Source of the DNA: Paenibacillus cellulositrophicus
Lineage (GTDB): Bacteria > Bacillota > Bacilli > Paenibacillales > Paenibacillaceae
Reading direction: 5' to 3'
Length of the DNA stretch: 64,000 nucleotides
NCBI RefSeq assembly: GCF_009363095.1
Contig: NZ_CP045295.1
Location: 6,353,001-6,417,000, forward strand
Under the pieces are notes generated by a model. It was not told the DNA's origin, did not search any database, and saw only the letters and a list, made by a program, of their open reading frames with translations. Below are positions 25,286 to 34,497 of the stretch, piece after piece (position 1 is the stretch's first letter; each line of letters starts with the position of its first letter). Position numbers and translations under genes: made by a program.

Positions 25286-26209
25286 ATGCTGGATTCACTA
25301 CTGGGAGCACTTGAGCTCGGGCTGCTGTACTCGCTGATGGCGCTCGGCGTATATATCACGTATCGTATTCTTGATTTTCCGGATCTGACGGTGGATGGCA
25401 GCTTCACCACCGGCGGCGGGATTGCCGCCGTAATGATTACCCACGGATACAATCCGTGGCTGGCAAGCCTGGCGGCGTTCGGCGGCGGGCTTCTCGCCGG
25501 AATTTGCACCGGGCTTCTCCATACCAAAGGGAAAATCAATGCACTGTTATCCGGTATTATCATGATGATTGCGCTGTATTCGATCAACATGCGGATTATG
25601 GGAAAACCCAACACGTCCCTGCTTGGGGAAAGCACCGTTTTTTCATCAGTGAACGCTTTCATTACGATGCCGATCGCGGTGATCCTGATTTTGCTTCTGC
25701 TGAATCTGTTCCTGCGGACCGATTTGGGGCTTGCATTACGCGCGACGGGAGATAACGCACGGATGATCCGCAGTTTCGGCGCCAATACAGACACGACGAC
25801 GGTTCTCGGCGTCAGCCTGGCCAATGGACTGGTCGCCCTCTCCGGCGCACTGGTTGCCCAGCAGTCAGGATTTGCGGATATTTCCATGGGGATCGGCATG
25901 ATCGTCATCGGGCTGGCTTCCGTCATTATCGGTGAGGCGATATTCGGAGCGACGAATGTGATCCATACGACCATTTCCGTCGTGCTCGGGGCGATCGTGT
26001 ACCGGATCGTCGTGGCGCTCGCGCTCCGGGTGGAATGGCTCGATACGTCCGACCTGAAGCTCATCACGGCCATCATCGTGATCATCGCTTTGGTGCTTCC
26101 AACCGCGAGGCGTGCTCTTCGACAGAAGCAGCTGGCCAAGCGCCGAACCGAAGAGCTGTCCAGCCAGCTGGGCAGCAGAACAAGCCGGACGGTCGGAGGT
26201 GATTTCTGA
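25286..26209 (+). CDS. ABC transporter permease (BPD_transp_2, TrpY-like)
   Basis: Inner-membrane permease of 307 aa with about eight to nine hydrophobic segments. SLMALGVYITYRILDFPDLTVDGSF near the start and the ALRATGDNARMIRSFGA coupling loop are typical of permeases paired with ABC_sub_bind receptors. AGGGAGG precedes ATG 25286. Its stop overlaps the ATPase start (TGATG), so the two are translationally coupled. Confidence 0.92.
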   Translation: MLDSLLGALELGLLYSLMALGVYITYRILDFPDLTVDGSFTTGGGIAAVMITHGYNPWLASLAAFGGGLLAGICTGLLHTKGKINALLSGIIMMIALYSINMRIMGKPNTSLLGESTVFSSVNAFITMPIAVILILLLLNLFLRTDLGLALRATGDNARMIRSFGANTDTTTVLGVSLANGLVALSGALVAQQSGFADISMGIGMIVIGLASVIIGEAIFGATNVIHTTISVVLGAIVYRIVVALALRVEWLDTSDLKLITAIIVIIALVLPTARRALRQKQLAKRRTEELSSQLGSRTSRTVGGDF

Positions 26210-27003
26210 TGCTGGAGCTGAGCAGAGTATCGAAGCTGTTTAATCCGGGCACGCCGGATGAAAAAATTGCGCTGCACGACATTTCGTTGAAGCTGAATCC
26301 CGGCGACTTCGTCACGGTGATCGGAAGTAACGGTGCGGGCAAGTCCACGCTGATGAACATCATTTCCGGCGTCATGAAGCCCGACGCAGGGGAGGTGCGG
26401 ATCGAGGGTGCGGTGATCAGTCAGCTTCCGGAATTCCGCCGGAGCCGCTGGATCGGCCGCGTATTCCAGGATCCGATGGCGGGCACCGCTCCCCACATGA
26501 CGATCGAGGAAAACCTGGCAATGGCTTATACGAGAGGCAAGCAGAGAGGACTGGGGCTGAGCATCAAGTCCGGCCGGCGGGCGATGTTCAAGGAAGAGCT
26601 GTCCAAGCTCGGCATCGGCCTGGAAGGTCGGCTGCGGGCGAAGGTCGGTTTGCTGTCCGGAGGAGAGCGTCAGGCACTCAGTTTGTTGATGGCCACCTTC
26701 ACCAAGCCGCAAATTTTGCTGCTGGATGAGCATACCGCGGCGCTGGACCCTGCAAGGGCGGAGCTGATCACGCGGCTTACCGACCGGATTGTCCGGGAGC
26801 TGAACCTGACGACCCTGATGGTCACGCACAATATGGAGCAGGCGATCCGGCTCGGCAACCGTTTGATCATGATGGACAAAGGCAGAATCATTCTGGACAT
26901 CAACGAACAACGAAAAAAGACGCTGACCGTCGAAGAACTGCTGGCTGAATTCGAGCAAATCAGCGGACATAAGCTGTCCGACGACAGGGTTGTCCTGGGA
27001 TAA
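26209..27003 (+). CDS. ABC transporter ATP-binding protein (TrpZ-like)
   Basis: Cytosolic ATPase of 264 aa. Walker A GSNGAGKST (39-47), Q-loop in VFQDPMAG, signature LSGGERQ (148-154), Walker B ILLLDEHTAALDP (168-180, with His in place of the common Pro) and the switch histidine in TLMVTHNM. Energises import by the upstream receptor and permease. The operon ends at a strong terminator. Confidence 0.94.
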   Translation: MLELSRVSKLFNPGTPDEKIALHDISLKLNPGDFVTVIGSNGAGKSTLMNIISGVMKPDAGEVRIEGAVISQLPEFRRSRWIGRVFQDPMAGTAPHMTIEENLAMAYTRGKQRGLGLSIKSGRRAMFKEELSKLGIGLEGRLRAKVGLLSGGERQALSLLMATFTKPQILLLDEHTAALDPARAELITRLTDRIVRELNLTTLMVTHNMEQAIRLGNRLIMMDKGRIILDINEQRKKTLTVEELLAEFEQISGHKLSDDRVVLG

Positions 27004-27021
27004 TATCTTGAAGAATGAAGG

Positions 27022-27063
27022 GAAGAGGGCCTTCGCGGTTAAAGCCGCGGAGGCCTCTTTTTT
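27022..27063 (+). terminator. Rho-independent terminator of the ABC importer operon
   Basis: GAGGGCCTTCGCGG pairs with CCGCGGAGGCCTC across a short loop, followed by six T. Confidence 0.93.
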
Positions 27064-27366
27064 GCTGAAGCAACGTGGGGAATCTATTGGAACCCGAGCA
27101 GGAGAATCATCGATTAGACGATAATGGACACAGTTGTTATCCATACGTTTTCCATACAAATATACAAAGGACTGCTTTGGCGGATCCACTGGAAACCACC
27201 TGCAGCGGGCTTCAGCGATGCGGCCCGTCAACGGTTCATCCTGCCTCGAAGATAACTCTAGTTATTGATATTCGTTCCAACAAGTTCTAAAATACTATAT
27301 TGAATGAACTGGTCACTCTATAGTTATTAGAAGAAAGAGAACACCCGTTGGATGGAGGTTTCGATT
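27064..27366 (+). other. Intergenic region before the hybrid kinase
   Basis: About 300 bases, AT-rich toward the gene. A short palindrome ATAACT-CT-AGTTAT lies at 27252-27265. TTGAAT near 27299 with TTATTA 18 bases later could be a weak promoter. No gene or structured RNA was recognised. Confidence 0.4.
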
Positions 27367-30147
27367 TTGTTAGGGAAGATGAGGCTAAGCATTCGGTCCA
27401 AGATAATTCTTGGATATATTTTTGTGCTCGTGTGCGTCGTGGTGTTCCTGGGAGTGATTTCGAGCCGGGTTGCTTCGCTGCAGCGGGAAACCGATTTTAT
27501 AAGCCAGCATGACATCGAGGTCCATGACCTGGCCCACAGCATTGAAAAGTCCTTGCTGGACATGGAGACAGGCCAGCGCGGATATATGATCACGGGAGAT
27601 TCGAGCTACCTGGAGCCGTACACGGCGGCCAGCTCGAAATGGGAGAGCGAGTACAACCAGCTGTATCGTTTGCTGGCGGACAACCCTGAGCAGCAGAAAA
27701 ATCTGGAGGACATCAAGGCCAATATCGACCGATGGATTGAGATCGCAGGCAAGCCGTCCATTGAGATGAAGCGTAGCGGTCAGGATGCTGAAGTTCGGAC
27801 ATTTTTCCAACGTGACCCAGGCAAGCCGGAAATGGACGCCATGCGGGAAAAATTAACGGCATTTTTGGACACGGAGAAAGGGCTGACGAGCAAGCGGGTG
27901 CAGACGCTTGAGGACAATAACCGCAGACTGATCACGATCATCTATCTTCTTTGGATTGTGCTCGCGGCCGTATCCATCTCAGCAGCCGTGCTGATCTCCA
28001 GAAATATCGTTACGACAATCAAGGAAGTTACGGGCACAATTCGTGACATCGCCTCAGGCGGCAATTTGAACAAGCGCATCCATACCCGAACCCGCGATGA
28101 AATCGCAGAACTCGGCAGTGCAACGAACGACCTGCTTCAGGAAGTGCAGCAGCAGAATGAAATGAAGGAACAGATTGCCGCCACCGCTACACTGCTTCAG
28201 AACGAAACGAGCCTGGCTAGTCTAAGCCGCGTGTTTGTCAATCGGCTCGCTTCCATTTTCCAGGTGCCTTATATCGTATTGTACGAAGCCAAGGAGGAGG
28301 AGGAGGAGCTGGTGCGGCTCGCTTCCTATGCAGGAGATCACGAGGGTGAGGCGGGCAAATCGGTCATCGCCTGGGGGCAGGGACTTGTCGGCCAGTGTGC
28401 CGCCGATCAGAGTATGATCACGCTGGACCGGGTACCGAACAACTACATACACATATCTTCGGGATTGGGGAGCGCCGTTCCGACCTATATTGCTGTTGCT
28501 CCGATCGTGTTCGAGGGCAGGACGCTGGCAGTGATCGAGATTGCCGCGCTGGTGACGTTCAGCAAGCACCAATTGGACATGCTCCGGCAGCTCTTGGATA
28601 CGGTTGGCGTCACGATGCACAGCGTGATCAACCGAGCGCAAATCCAGCGCTTGTATATGGAAGCCCAGACGATGAATGAAGAGCTTCAGGCCCAGTCTGA
28701 GGAACTGCAGGTGCAGACGGAGGAACTGCAGGTCCAGTCCGAAGAGCTGCAGATGCAAACCGACGAGCTCCAAAGCTTGAATGACAAACTGGAATATCAG
28801 AAGGCGCAGGCGGAGGAAGCGGCGGCCGAGATGGAAAAATACGCGGAACAGGCGAAGCTCAGTTCCAATTATAAATCCGAGTTTTTGGCTAATATGTCGC
28901 ACGAGTTGCGCACTCCGCTGAACAGCATGCTTATTCTGTCCCAGATTTTGTCGGAGAACAAGAACGGAACGCTGCAGGAGGAAGAGGTCAATTACGCCAA
29001 CGTCATCCATTCCTCCGGTACGGATCTATTGCGGCTGATCAACGATATTTTGGATTTATCCAAAGTAGAATCGGGACAGATCCAGCTGGATATCAGCTCG
29101 ATCAACGCGAGTGAGCTGCCGGAGATCATGTACCGCTACTTTGCCAAAACGGCCGAGGCCAGGTCGCTGGACTTCAAAGTCGAAATCGCGCCGAACGTAG
29201 GTGACGTCTTTTTCAGCGACGAGTTAAGACTCCATCAAATATTGCGGAACCTGTTGTCCAATGCGTTCAAATTTACCGAACGCGGGGAAGTGTCTTTAAG
29301 CATATACAAGCTCGACTCGGTTTCGACCCCGCAGTTTTCTATGCCTTATGAGACATTGGCCTTCGCGGTTCGCGATACCGGAATCGGAATTACCGAGGAG
29401 CAGCAGCAGGTGATCTTCGAGGCCTTTAAACAGGCGGATGGAGCAACGGCGCGGAAATATGGCGGCACAGGACTCGGACTGTCCATCTCGCTTCAATTCG
29501 CCAAACTGCTGGGAGGAGAGCTGGTCGTGGAGAGTGAACCCGGCAAAGGAAGCACGTTCACCCTTTACCTCCCTTACCAGACCGAGTATGTCGATGAGTC
29601 GCCGATGCTTGTGATGCAAGCCGAGGCAGCGGCAGCCATCTCCGGTCCGTTAAGTACGGCTTCGGCGCAAGCTGCGCGTCCTGTGGGAAGTCGGATTTAT
29701 GCGGAGGAGCCTGCCGCCGATCCGCCGGCCGCAGAGGATATGTTCCTGGAAGACTCGGCCTTGTTCGATGGGAAGAAAATCCTCGTTGTTGACGACGACA
29801 TTCGAAACGTATATGCGCTGGCCAATGCCTTGGAGAGATATAATATGCAGGTGCTCACCGCACAGAACGGATACGAGTGCCTGGACTTGCTTCAGGCCGA
29901 ACCGGATATCGATATGATTCTGATGGACATTATGATGCCGGAAATGGACGGTTACCAGACGATGCGGAATATCCGCCAGACGCTGGAGATGACCGATCTG
30001 CCGATCCTTGCGTTGACCGCCAAGGCGATGAAAGAGGATCGGGATAAGTGCTTGGCGGCCGGCGCGTCAGACTATTTAAGTAAACCGCTGAACATCAATG
30101 AAGTGATTGCCAGAATTAAAGTTTGGCTGACGAGATCGGAAATTTGA
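27367..30147 (+). CDS. Hybrid sensor histidine kinase (CHASE3-HAMP-GAF-HisKA-HATPase-REC)
   Basis: Membrane kinase of about 926 aa. Order: TM1 (about 13-33), CHASE3-type sensor (RETDFISQHDIEVHDLAHSI... GQRGYMITGD), TM2 (about 190-212), HAMP, GAF (about 280-425), a coiled coil with repeated EELQxQ heptads, HisKA with the phosphorylated His512 in MSHELRTPLNSM, HATPase with the GTGLGLSIS box, and a C-terminal receiver with Asp854 in MDIMMPEMDG. TTG 27367 is eight bases after TGGAGG; ATG 27352 overlaps that site. No response-regulator gene is adjacent, so output must go through the attached receiver or a partner elsewhere. Confidence 0.92.
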   Translation: MLGKMRLSIRSKIILGYIFVLVCVVVFLGVISSRVASLQRETDFISQHDIEVHDLAHSIEKSLLDMETGQRGYMITGDSSYLEPYTAASSKWESEYNQLYRLLADNPEQQKNLEDIKANIDRWIEIAGKPSIEMKRSGQDAEVRTFFQRDPGKPEMDAMREKLTAFLDTEKGLTSKRVQTLEDNNRRLITIIYLLWIVLAAVSISAAVLISRNIVTTIKEVTGTIRDIASGGNLNKRIHTRTRDEIAELGSATNDLLQEVQQQNEMKEQIAATATLLQNETSLASLSRVFVNRLASIFQVPYIVLYEAKEEEEELVRLASYAGDHEGEAGKSVIAWGQGLVGQCAADQSMITLDRVPNNYIHISSGLGSAVPTYIAVAPIVFEGRTLAVIEIAALVTFSKHQLDMLRQLLDTVGVTMHSVINRAQIQRLYMEAQTMNEELQAQSEELQVQTEELQVQSEELQMQTDELQSLNDKLEYQKAQAEEAAAEMEKYAEQAKLSSNYKSEFLANMSHELRTPLNSMLILSQILSENKNGTLQEEEVNYANVIHSSGTDLLRLINDILDLSKVESGQIQLDISSINASELPEIMYRYFAKTAEARSLDFKVEIAPNVGDVFFSDELRLHQILRNLLSNAFKFTERGEVSLSIYKLDSVSTPQFSMPYETLAFAVRDTGIGITEEQQQVIFEAFKQADGATARKYGGTGLGLSISLQFAKLLGGELVVESEPGKGSTFTLYLPYQTEYVDESPMLVMQAEAAAAISGPLSTASAQAARPVGSRIYAEEPAADPPAAEDMFLEDSALFDGKKILVVDDDIRNVYALANALERYNMQVLTAQNGYECLDLLQAEPDIDMILMDIMMPEMDGYQTMRNIRQTLEMTDLPILALTAKAMKEDRDKCLAAGASDYLSKPLNINEVIARIKVWLTRSEI

Positions 30148-30161
30148 TATAGTAATCGATT

Positions 30162-30209
30162 AATAAAAAGCGACCCAGCGGGAAGTCTCCGGTTCGGTCG
30201 CTTTTTATT
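30162..30209 (+). terminator. Rho-independent terminator after the hybrid kinase
   Basis: AATAAAAAGCGACC pairs with GGTCGCTTTTTATT around a 20-base loop with its own partial pairing. The A/T flanks make it usable from both sides. Confidence 0.85.
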
Positions 30210-30279
30210 TGGTTAAACCGCCGAAATCGGAGCGTTTTTTGAAAAACTTGCCTTGACAATAGGATGGTTAGGTGAGAAA

Positions 30280-31353
30280 ATGTACGCGCGTACATCATTC
30301 GGAAAAGGGGGAGTTGCCATCGCATCCCGCAAAGAGGTGGCCGAGCTAGCCGGGGTATCGGAAGCGACGGTGTCGCGGGTGCTCAACGGAGTCGGCCCCA
30401 TGAAAGAAGAAACGAGACAACGCGTCATGGAAGCTGCCAAGAAGCTGAATTACGTTCCCAGTGCACTGGCCCGTAATTTTGCGACCAGCCGCAGCGGCAA
30501 CATTGGTGTCGTTCTTCCATATGTGCCGAAGGTGCATATGTTTTCGAGCTTTTTCTTCTCGGAAATTTTAAGCGGAATCGGCAGCAAAGCCCGAGAGCTG
30601 GGTCATGATATCCTGCTGCTGTTTCAGACGCCCGGCGAGTCCATGGATTATGTCCGCTGGTTTCATGCGCATAAAATCGATACATGCATCATCCTTGGGG
30701 CGAAGGATGATCCGGAAGAACTGCTGGCCCTTCGCCGTCTCGCAGAGGAAGGACTGCCTTTCTGCCTGATCAATCAGCACTTTGAAGGCGAGCCCTTCAG
30801 TGAGGTCGATGCAGACCATGTACAGGGCAGCTATATGGCGGTCCGCCATCTGATCGAACAGGGATATCGCCGGATCGCGTTCATGAACGGGCCGCTGACC
30901 TACTCCAACAGCCGGGATCGCCTTCAAGGCTGCGAGAAAGCGCTGGCCGAGGCGGGTTTGGTGCTGGAGGAGGAACTGATCTTCCGCGGAAACTTCAGCC
31001 GCAGCAGCGGCATCACCGCTGCTTCCGAATTAATGAAGGTCATCGATCAGGTGGATGCCGTCTTTGCCGCAAACGACCGGATGGCCATCGGCTTGATGCA
31101 GGGTCTCCGGGATCATGGGCTGTCCGAAGAGCGTTTTCCGGCCATGTTCGGCTACGATAATTCGGATGCTTCACAGGTAACGACGCCTGAGCTGAGCAGC
31201 GTAAAGGTTCCTTTCTATGAAATGGGGGAAATTGCGGTCGCTGAAGTGCTGAAGCGGCTGGAGCAGGGAGCATCGGCTCCGGGTCAACCCTTTCGGATCA
31301 TGCTTCCGACAGAGCTGGTCATCCGGGCATCGTCCCAGAATCTGCGGCTCTAA
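30280..31353 (+). CDS. LacI-family transcriptional regulator
   Basis: About 357 aa. The HTH reads SRKEVAELAGVSEATVSRVLNG, followed by the hinge region and a periplasmic-binding-like sensor domain (NIGVVLPYVPKVHMFSSFFF ... FAANDRMAIGLMQGL). The gene leads an operon with two dehydrogenases and a ThuA protein, which it probably controls. The start is uncertain: ATG 30280 has AGGTGAG five bases upstream but puts about 15 unusual residues before the HTH and lies on the operator. A better ribosome site, AAAGGGGG (30303-30310), is followed in frame only by GTT and ATC codons. Confidence 0.87.
   Translation: MYARTSFGKGGVAIASRKEVAELAGVSEATVSRVLNGVGPMKEETRQRVMEAAKKLNYVPSALARNFATSRSGNIGVVLPYVPKVHMFSSFFFSEILSGIGSKARELGHDILLLFQTPGESMDYVRWFHAHKIDTCIILGAKDDPEELLALRRLAEEGLPFCLINQHFEGEPFSEVDADHVQGSYMAVRHLIEQGYRRIAFMNGPLTYSNSRDRLQGCEKALAEAGLVLEEELIFRGNFSRSSGITAASELMKVIDQVDAVFAANDRMAIGLMQGLRDHGLSEERFPAMFGYDNSDASQVTTPELSSVKVPFYEMGEIAVAEVLKRLEQGASAPGQPFRIMLPTELVIRASSQNLRL
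30281..30294 (+). promoter_or_regulatory. Candidate LacI-type operator (14-bp perfect palindrome)
   Basis: TGTACGCGCGTACA is a perfect palindrome with the central CG typical of LacI-family operators. It lies 23 bases after TTGACA (30253-30258), a possible -35 box, so bound repressor would block this promoter. The natural reading is autoregulation by the LacI protein encoded here. Confidence 0.6.
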
Positions 31354-31396
31354 TGAGCCAGAAAGTCCAATATACCAAAGAGATGGAGGAATTCGG

Positions 31397-32566
31397 ATGG
31401 AAATGAAAGCGCTGCGAATTGGCATGGTAGGCTACAAATTTATGGGGAAGGCCCACAGCAATGCGTACCGGGCGCTGCCCATGTTTTTCCCGGAGGCGCC
31501 GATTCAGCCGCAGATGGCGGCGATTTGCGGCCGTGATGCCGATGCGGTTCAGCAGGCGGCCGGGCAGTACGGCTGGGCCGAAACGGAGACGGATTGGCGA
31601 AACCTGGTGGCGCGGGATGACATCGACCTGATCGACATCAACGCGCCGAGTGATGCGCATAAGGACATCGCGCTGGCTGCCGCCAAGGCAGGGAAGCATA
31701 TTTTCTGCGAGAAGCCGCTGGCCCTGACGCTTGCCGACTCGCGTGAAATGCTGAAGGCTGCAGAGGAGGCGGGAGTGAAGCACATGGTCGGCTTTAACTA
31801 CCGGTTCTCGCCTGCGGTCCGGCTGGCCAAAAATCTGATCGAAAGCGGCCGGCTGGGACAGATCTATCATTTCCGCGCCTGGTTTCTGCAGGACTGGATT
31901 CTGGACCCTGCCTTCCCGTTAGTATGGCGGCTGCAGAAAGATATCGCGGGTTCGGGCTCTCACGGCGACCTTGGGGCCCATCTGATCGACTTGGCCCACT
32001 ACCTCGTCGGCGATATCCAAGAAGTCATCGGCATGAGCGAAACGTTTATCAAGGAGAGACCGCTCGCAGAAAATATGACCGGACTCAGCGCCAAAGGCAG
32101 TCTGGGCGGACCGATGGGCAAAGTGACCGTCGATGATGCAACCCTGTTTATGGCCCGGTTCACAGGAGGCGCGCTCGGTAGCTTTGAGGCGACCCGGTTT
32201 GCGGCGGGACACCGCAGCACGAACTCGTTCGAGATCAACGGCAGCAAAGGCAGTGTCAAGTTTGATTTTGAGCGGATGAACGAGCTGGAAGTGTACTTTA
32301 CCGACGACCAGGAGGATGTGCAGGGCTTCCGCCGGGTGCTTGCGACCGACGCCGCTCATGCGTATTCGCATGCCTGGTGGCCGGCCGGACACACTATCGG
32401 CTTCGAGCACACGTTTACGCATGAAATGCTGGAGCTGATGGAAGCGATTCACGAGGACAGACAGCCTTCCCCGAACTTCCACGACGGTGTGAAATGCCAG
32501 GCTGTGCTTGAGGCGGTGGAGCGTTCCGTTGAGGAGCGGCGCTGGGTGGAAATTTCGGAAATGTAG
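31397..32566 (+). CDS. Gfo/Idh/MocA family oxidoreductase
   Basis: NAD(P)-dependent sugar or inositol dehydrogenase-like protein of 389 aa. N-terminal Rossmann motif RIGMVGYKFMGKAHSNAY (GxxGxxG-like), DLIDINAPSDAH, the catalytic-lysine EKP motif in FCEKPLAL, and the C-terminal domain with SHGDLGAHLIDLAHYL, where the conserved Asp/His pair sits. The substrate is unknown. ATG 31397 follows ATGGAGGAA. Likely co-transcribed with the LacI gene upstream and the ThuA gene downstream. Confidence 0.92.
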   Translation: MEMKALRIGMVGYKFMGKAHSNAYRALPMFFPEAPIQPQMAAICGRDADAVQQAAGQYGWAETETDWRNLVARDDIDLIDINAPSDAHKDIALAAAKAGKHIFCEKPLALTLADSREMLKAAEEAGVKHMVGFNYRFSPAVRLAKNLIESGRLGQIYHFRAWFLQDWILDPAFPLVWRLQKDIAGSGSHGDLGAHLIDLAHYLVGDIQEVIGMSETFIKERPLAENMTGLSAKGSLGGPMGKVTVDDATLFMARFTGGALGSFEATRFAAGHRSTNSFEINGSKGSVKFDFERMNELEVYFTDDQEDVQGFRRVLATDAAHAYSHAWWPAGHTIGFEHTFTHEMLELMEAIHEDRQPSPNFHDGVKCQAVLEAVERSVEERRWVEISEM

Positions 32567-32633
32567 GCCAATCAGGCGAAGGTATTGAGTAACGAGTAGC
32601 GAGCATATCAAGCATAGACAAGGAGCGTGCCGC

Positions 32634-33356
32634 ATGAAAAAAGCACTGATCGTATGGGGCGGATGGGATGGCCATGAGCCCAAGCAGGTGGCAGAGATTT
32701 TCAAAAACGTGCTGGAAGCCGAGCAGTTTGAAGTAGAAGTATCGGATACGCTGGAAGCGTTTGCCGACAAGGAGAAGCTCCTCGGTCTTGATCTGATCGT
32801 CCCTTGCTGGACGATGGGAGAAATCCGGAATGAGCTGGTGGGCAACGTGTCGGAGGCCGTGCAGAGCGGCGTGGGCCTTGCCGGCTGCCACGGGGGCATG
32901 TGCGACTCCTTCCGGACACAGGTCGATTGGCAGTTCATGACTGGCGGACAGTGGGTCGCCCACCCGGGGAATGACGGGGTTCGATACATGGTTAACGTGA
33001 CAGACGAAGAGGAAGGCTCTCTGCTGCAGGGGATCGCGGACTTCGAGGTCGCGAGCGAGCAGTATTACCTGCATGTGGATCCGGCGGTGGAGGTTCACGC
33101 CACGACCCGCTTCCCGGTCGTTCATGGCCCGCATTCAGCCAACAAACCGGTTGACATGCCGGTAGTCTGGACGAAGTACTGGGGCGGCGGACGCGTCTTC
33201 TACAATTCGCTCGGGCACCATGCGGATATCGTCGACATGCCACAGGTGAAGGAAATGATGAGACGCGGCTTCCTATGGGCCGCCGAAGGCAAAGAAGCCG
33301 GCTCCGACTGGATGCCGGAGACCGCATATAACGGCATGGCAGACAGCCAATATTAA
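32634..33356 (+). CDS. ThuA-like domain protein
   Basis: Protein of 240 aa with the class I glutamine-amidotransferase-like fold of the ThuA family: KALIVWGGWDGHEPKQVAEIF, LIVPCWTMGEI, GVGLAGCHGGMCDSFR, and the late GGRVFYNSLGHHADI. ThuA proteins occur with sugar dehydrogenases; in rhizobia thuAB act in conversion of disaccharides to 3-keto forms. Placed between two Gfo/Idh/MocA genes, which supports a joint role in sugar oxidation or keto-sugar handling. Substrate unknown. Confidence 0.88.
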   Translation: MKKALIVWGGWDGHEPKQVAEIFKNVLEAEQFEVEVSDTLEAFADKEKLLGLDLIVPCWTMGEIRNELVGNVSEAVQSGVGLAGCHGGMCDSFRTQVDWQFMTGGQWVAHPGNDGVRYMVNVTDEEEGSLLQGIADFEVASEQYYLHVDPAVEVHATTRFPVVHGPHSANKPVDMPVVWTKYWGGGRVFYNSLGHHADIVDMPQVKEMMRRGFLWAAEGKEAGSDWMPETAYNGMADSQY

Positions 33357-33370
33357 GGGGAGGGTTATTC

Positions 33371-34477
33371 TTGGAGCAGATCAAAGTAGGCATTATCGGC
33401 TGCGGGAAAATCAGCAGCATTTATATGGAAAACTGCAAAAAATTCGATGTGCTGGATTTGGTAGCTTGCGCAGACATCGATAAGGAGCGTGCCGCAGAAA
33501 AAGCAGCCGAATTCGGCATACCCAGAGTGTATTCCCCTGAAGAGCTGCTCGCGGATCCCGAAATTCAAATCGTGATCAACCTGACGATCCCTGCTGCGCA
33601 CGCGTCGGTCTGCCTGCAGGCTCTTGAGGCCGGCAAGCATGTATACGTTGAAAAGCCGCTGGCCGTCACCCGTGAAGATGGGCAGAAGGTGCTCCAGCTC
33701 GCCAAGGAAAAAGGCCTGCGCGTGGGCTGCGCGCCCGAAACGTTCTACGGCGCCGGAATTCAGACCTGCCTCAAAGTGATCCAGGATGGACTGATCGGCC
33801 GTCCGGTCGCCGCCACGGCATTCATGCTCGGCGGCGGACACGAGACCTGGCATCCGGATCCCGAATTTTATTATCAGGTCGGCGGAGGACCGATGTTCGA
33901 CATGGGGCCGTACTACCTGACCGCACTCGTGCAGCTGCTCGGTCCGATTAAGACCATCACGGGTATGACCGGCAAGGCGCTGGAAGAAAGAACGATCACC
34001 AGTTCCAAAAAATACGGTCAAAAAATACCGGTGGAAATCCCTACCCACGTCGCCGGGCTGATCCAGTTCTCCGAAGGCGCGATTGGAACGATCATCACCA
34101 GCTTTGACGTATTCGGCGGCAGCAATCTGCCAAACATCGAAATTTACGGCACAAAAGGGACGCTGCGCGTACCCGATCCGAACAACTTTGGCGGCAAGGT
34201 GCAGTACCGGATTGCCGGCGAAGCCGAGTGGAAGGAACAGCCGCTGCTGTTCGGCTACGCGGAGAACACACGCGGCATCGCCGCAGCTGACATGGCTTAC
34301 GCGCTGCAAAGCGGTCGTCCTCACCGGGCTTCCGGTGAGCTGGCGTACCATGTGCTGGAAGCGATGTGGGCGTTCCATGATGCTTCGGATGAGAAAAAGC
34401 ATTACGAGATGCAAAGCACCTGCACGCCTCCTGCACCGATGCCTACCGGCCTTGCACCTTATACATTGGATCAATAA
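33371..34477 (+). CDS. Gfo/Idh/MocA family oxidoreductase
   Basis: Protein of 368 aa: KVGIIGCGKISSIYMENCKKF (Rossmann GxGxxS), INLTIPAAHASV, the EKP lysine in YVEKPLAV, and GGPMFDMGPYYLTALVQLLGP, where the usual GG.. D.G.H has Tyr in the position of the His. That exchange is common in a subgroup of this family. TTG 33371 follows AAGGGGAGGG and lies 14 nt after the ThuA stop. Last gene of the operon. Confidence 0.92.
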   Translation: MEQIKVGIIGCGKISSIYMENCKKFDVLDLVACADIDKERAAEKAAEFGIPRVYSPEELLADPEIQIVINLTIPAAHASVCLQALEAGKHVYVEKPLAVTREDGQKVLQLAKEKGLRVGCAPETFYGAGIQTCLKVIQDGLIGRPVAATAFMLGGGHETWHPDPEFYYQVGGGPMFDMGPYYLTALVQLLGPIKTITGMTGKALEERTITSSKKYGQKIPVEIPTHVAGLIQFSEGAIGTIITSFDVFGGSNLPNIEIYGTKGTLRVPDPNNFGGKVQYRIAGEAEWKEQPLLFGYAENTRGIAAADMAYALQSGRPHRASGELAYHVLEAMWAFHDASDEKKHYEMQSTCTPPAPMPTGLAPYTLDQ

Positions 34478-34497
34478 TGAAATAGGCATGAATCATA

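Noticed and set aside
25216..27231. 671-codon minus-strand frame opposite the ABC importer genes
   Set aside because: It is the antisense shadow of the permease and ATPase genes, without a start signal or meaningful motifs. The plus-strand genes have complete family motifs.
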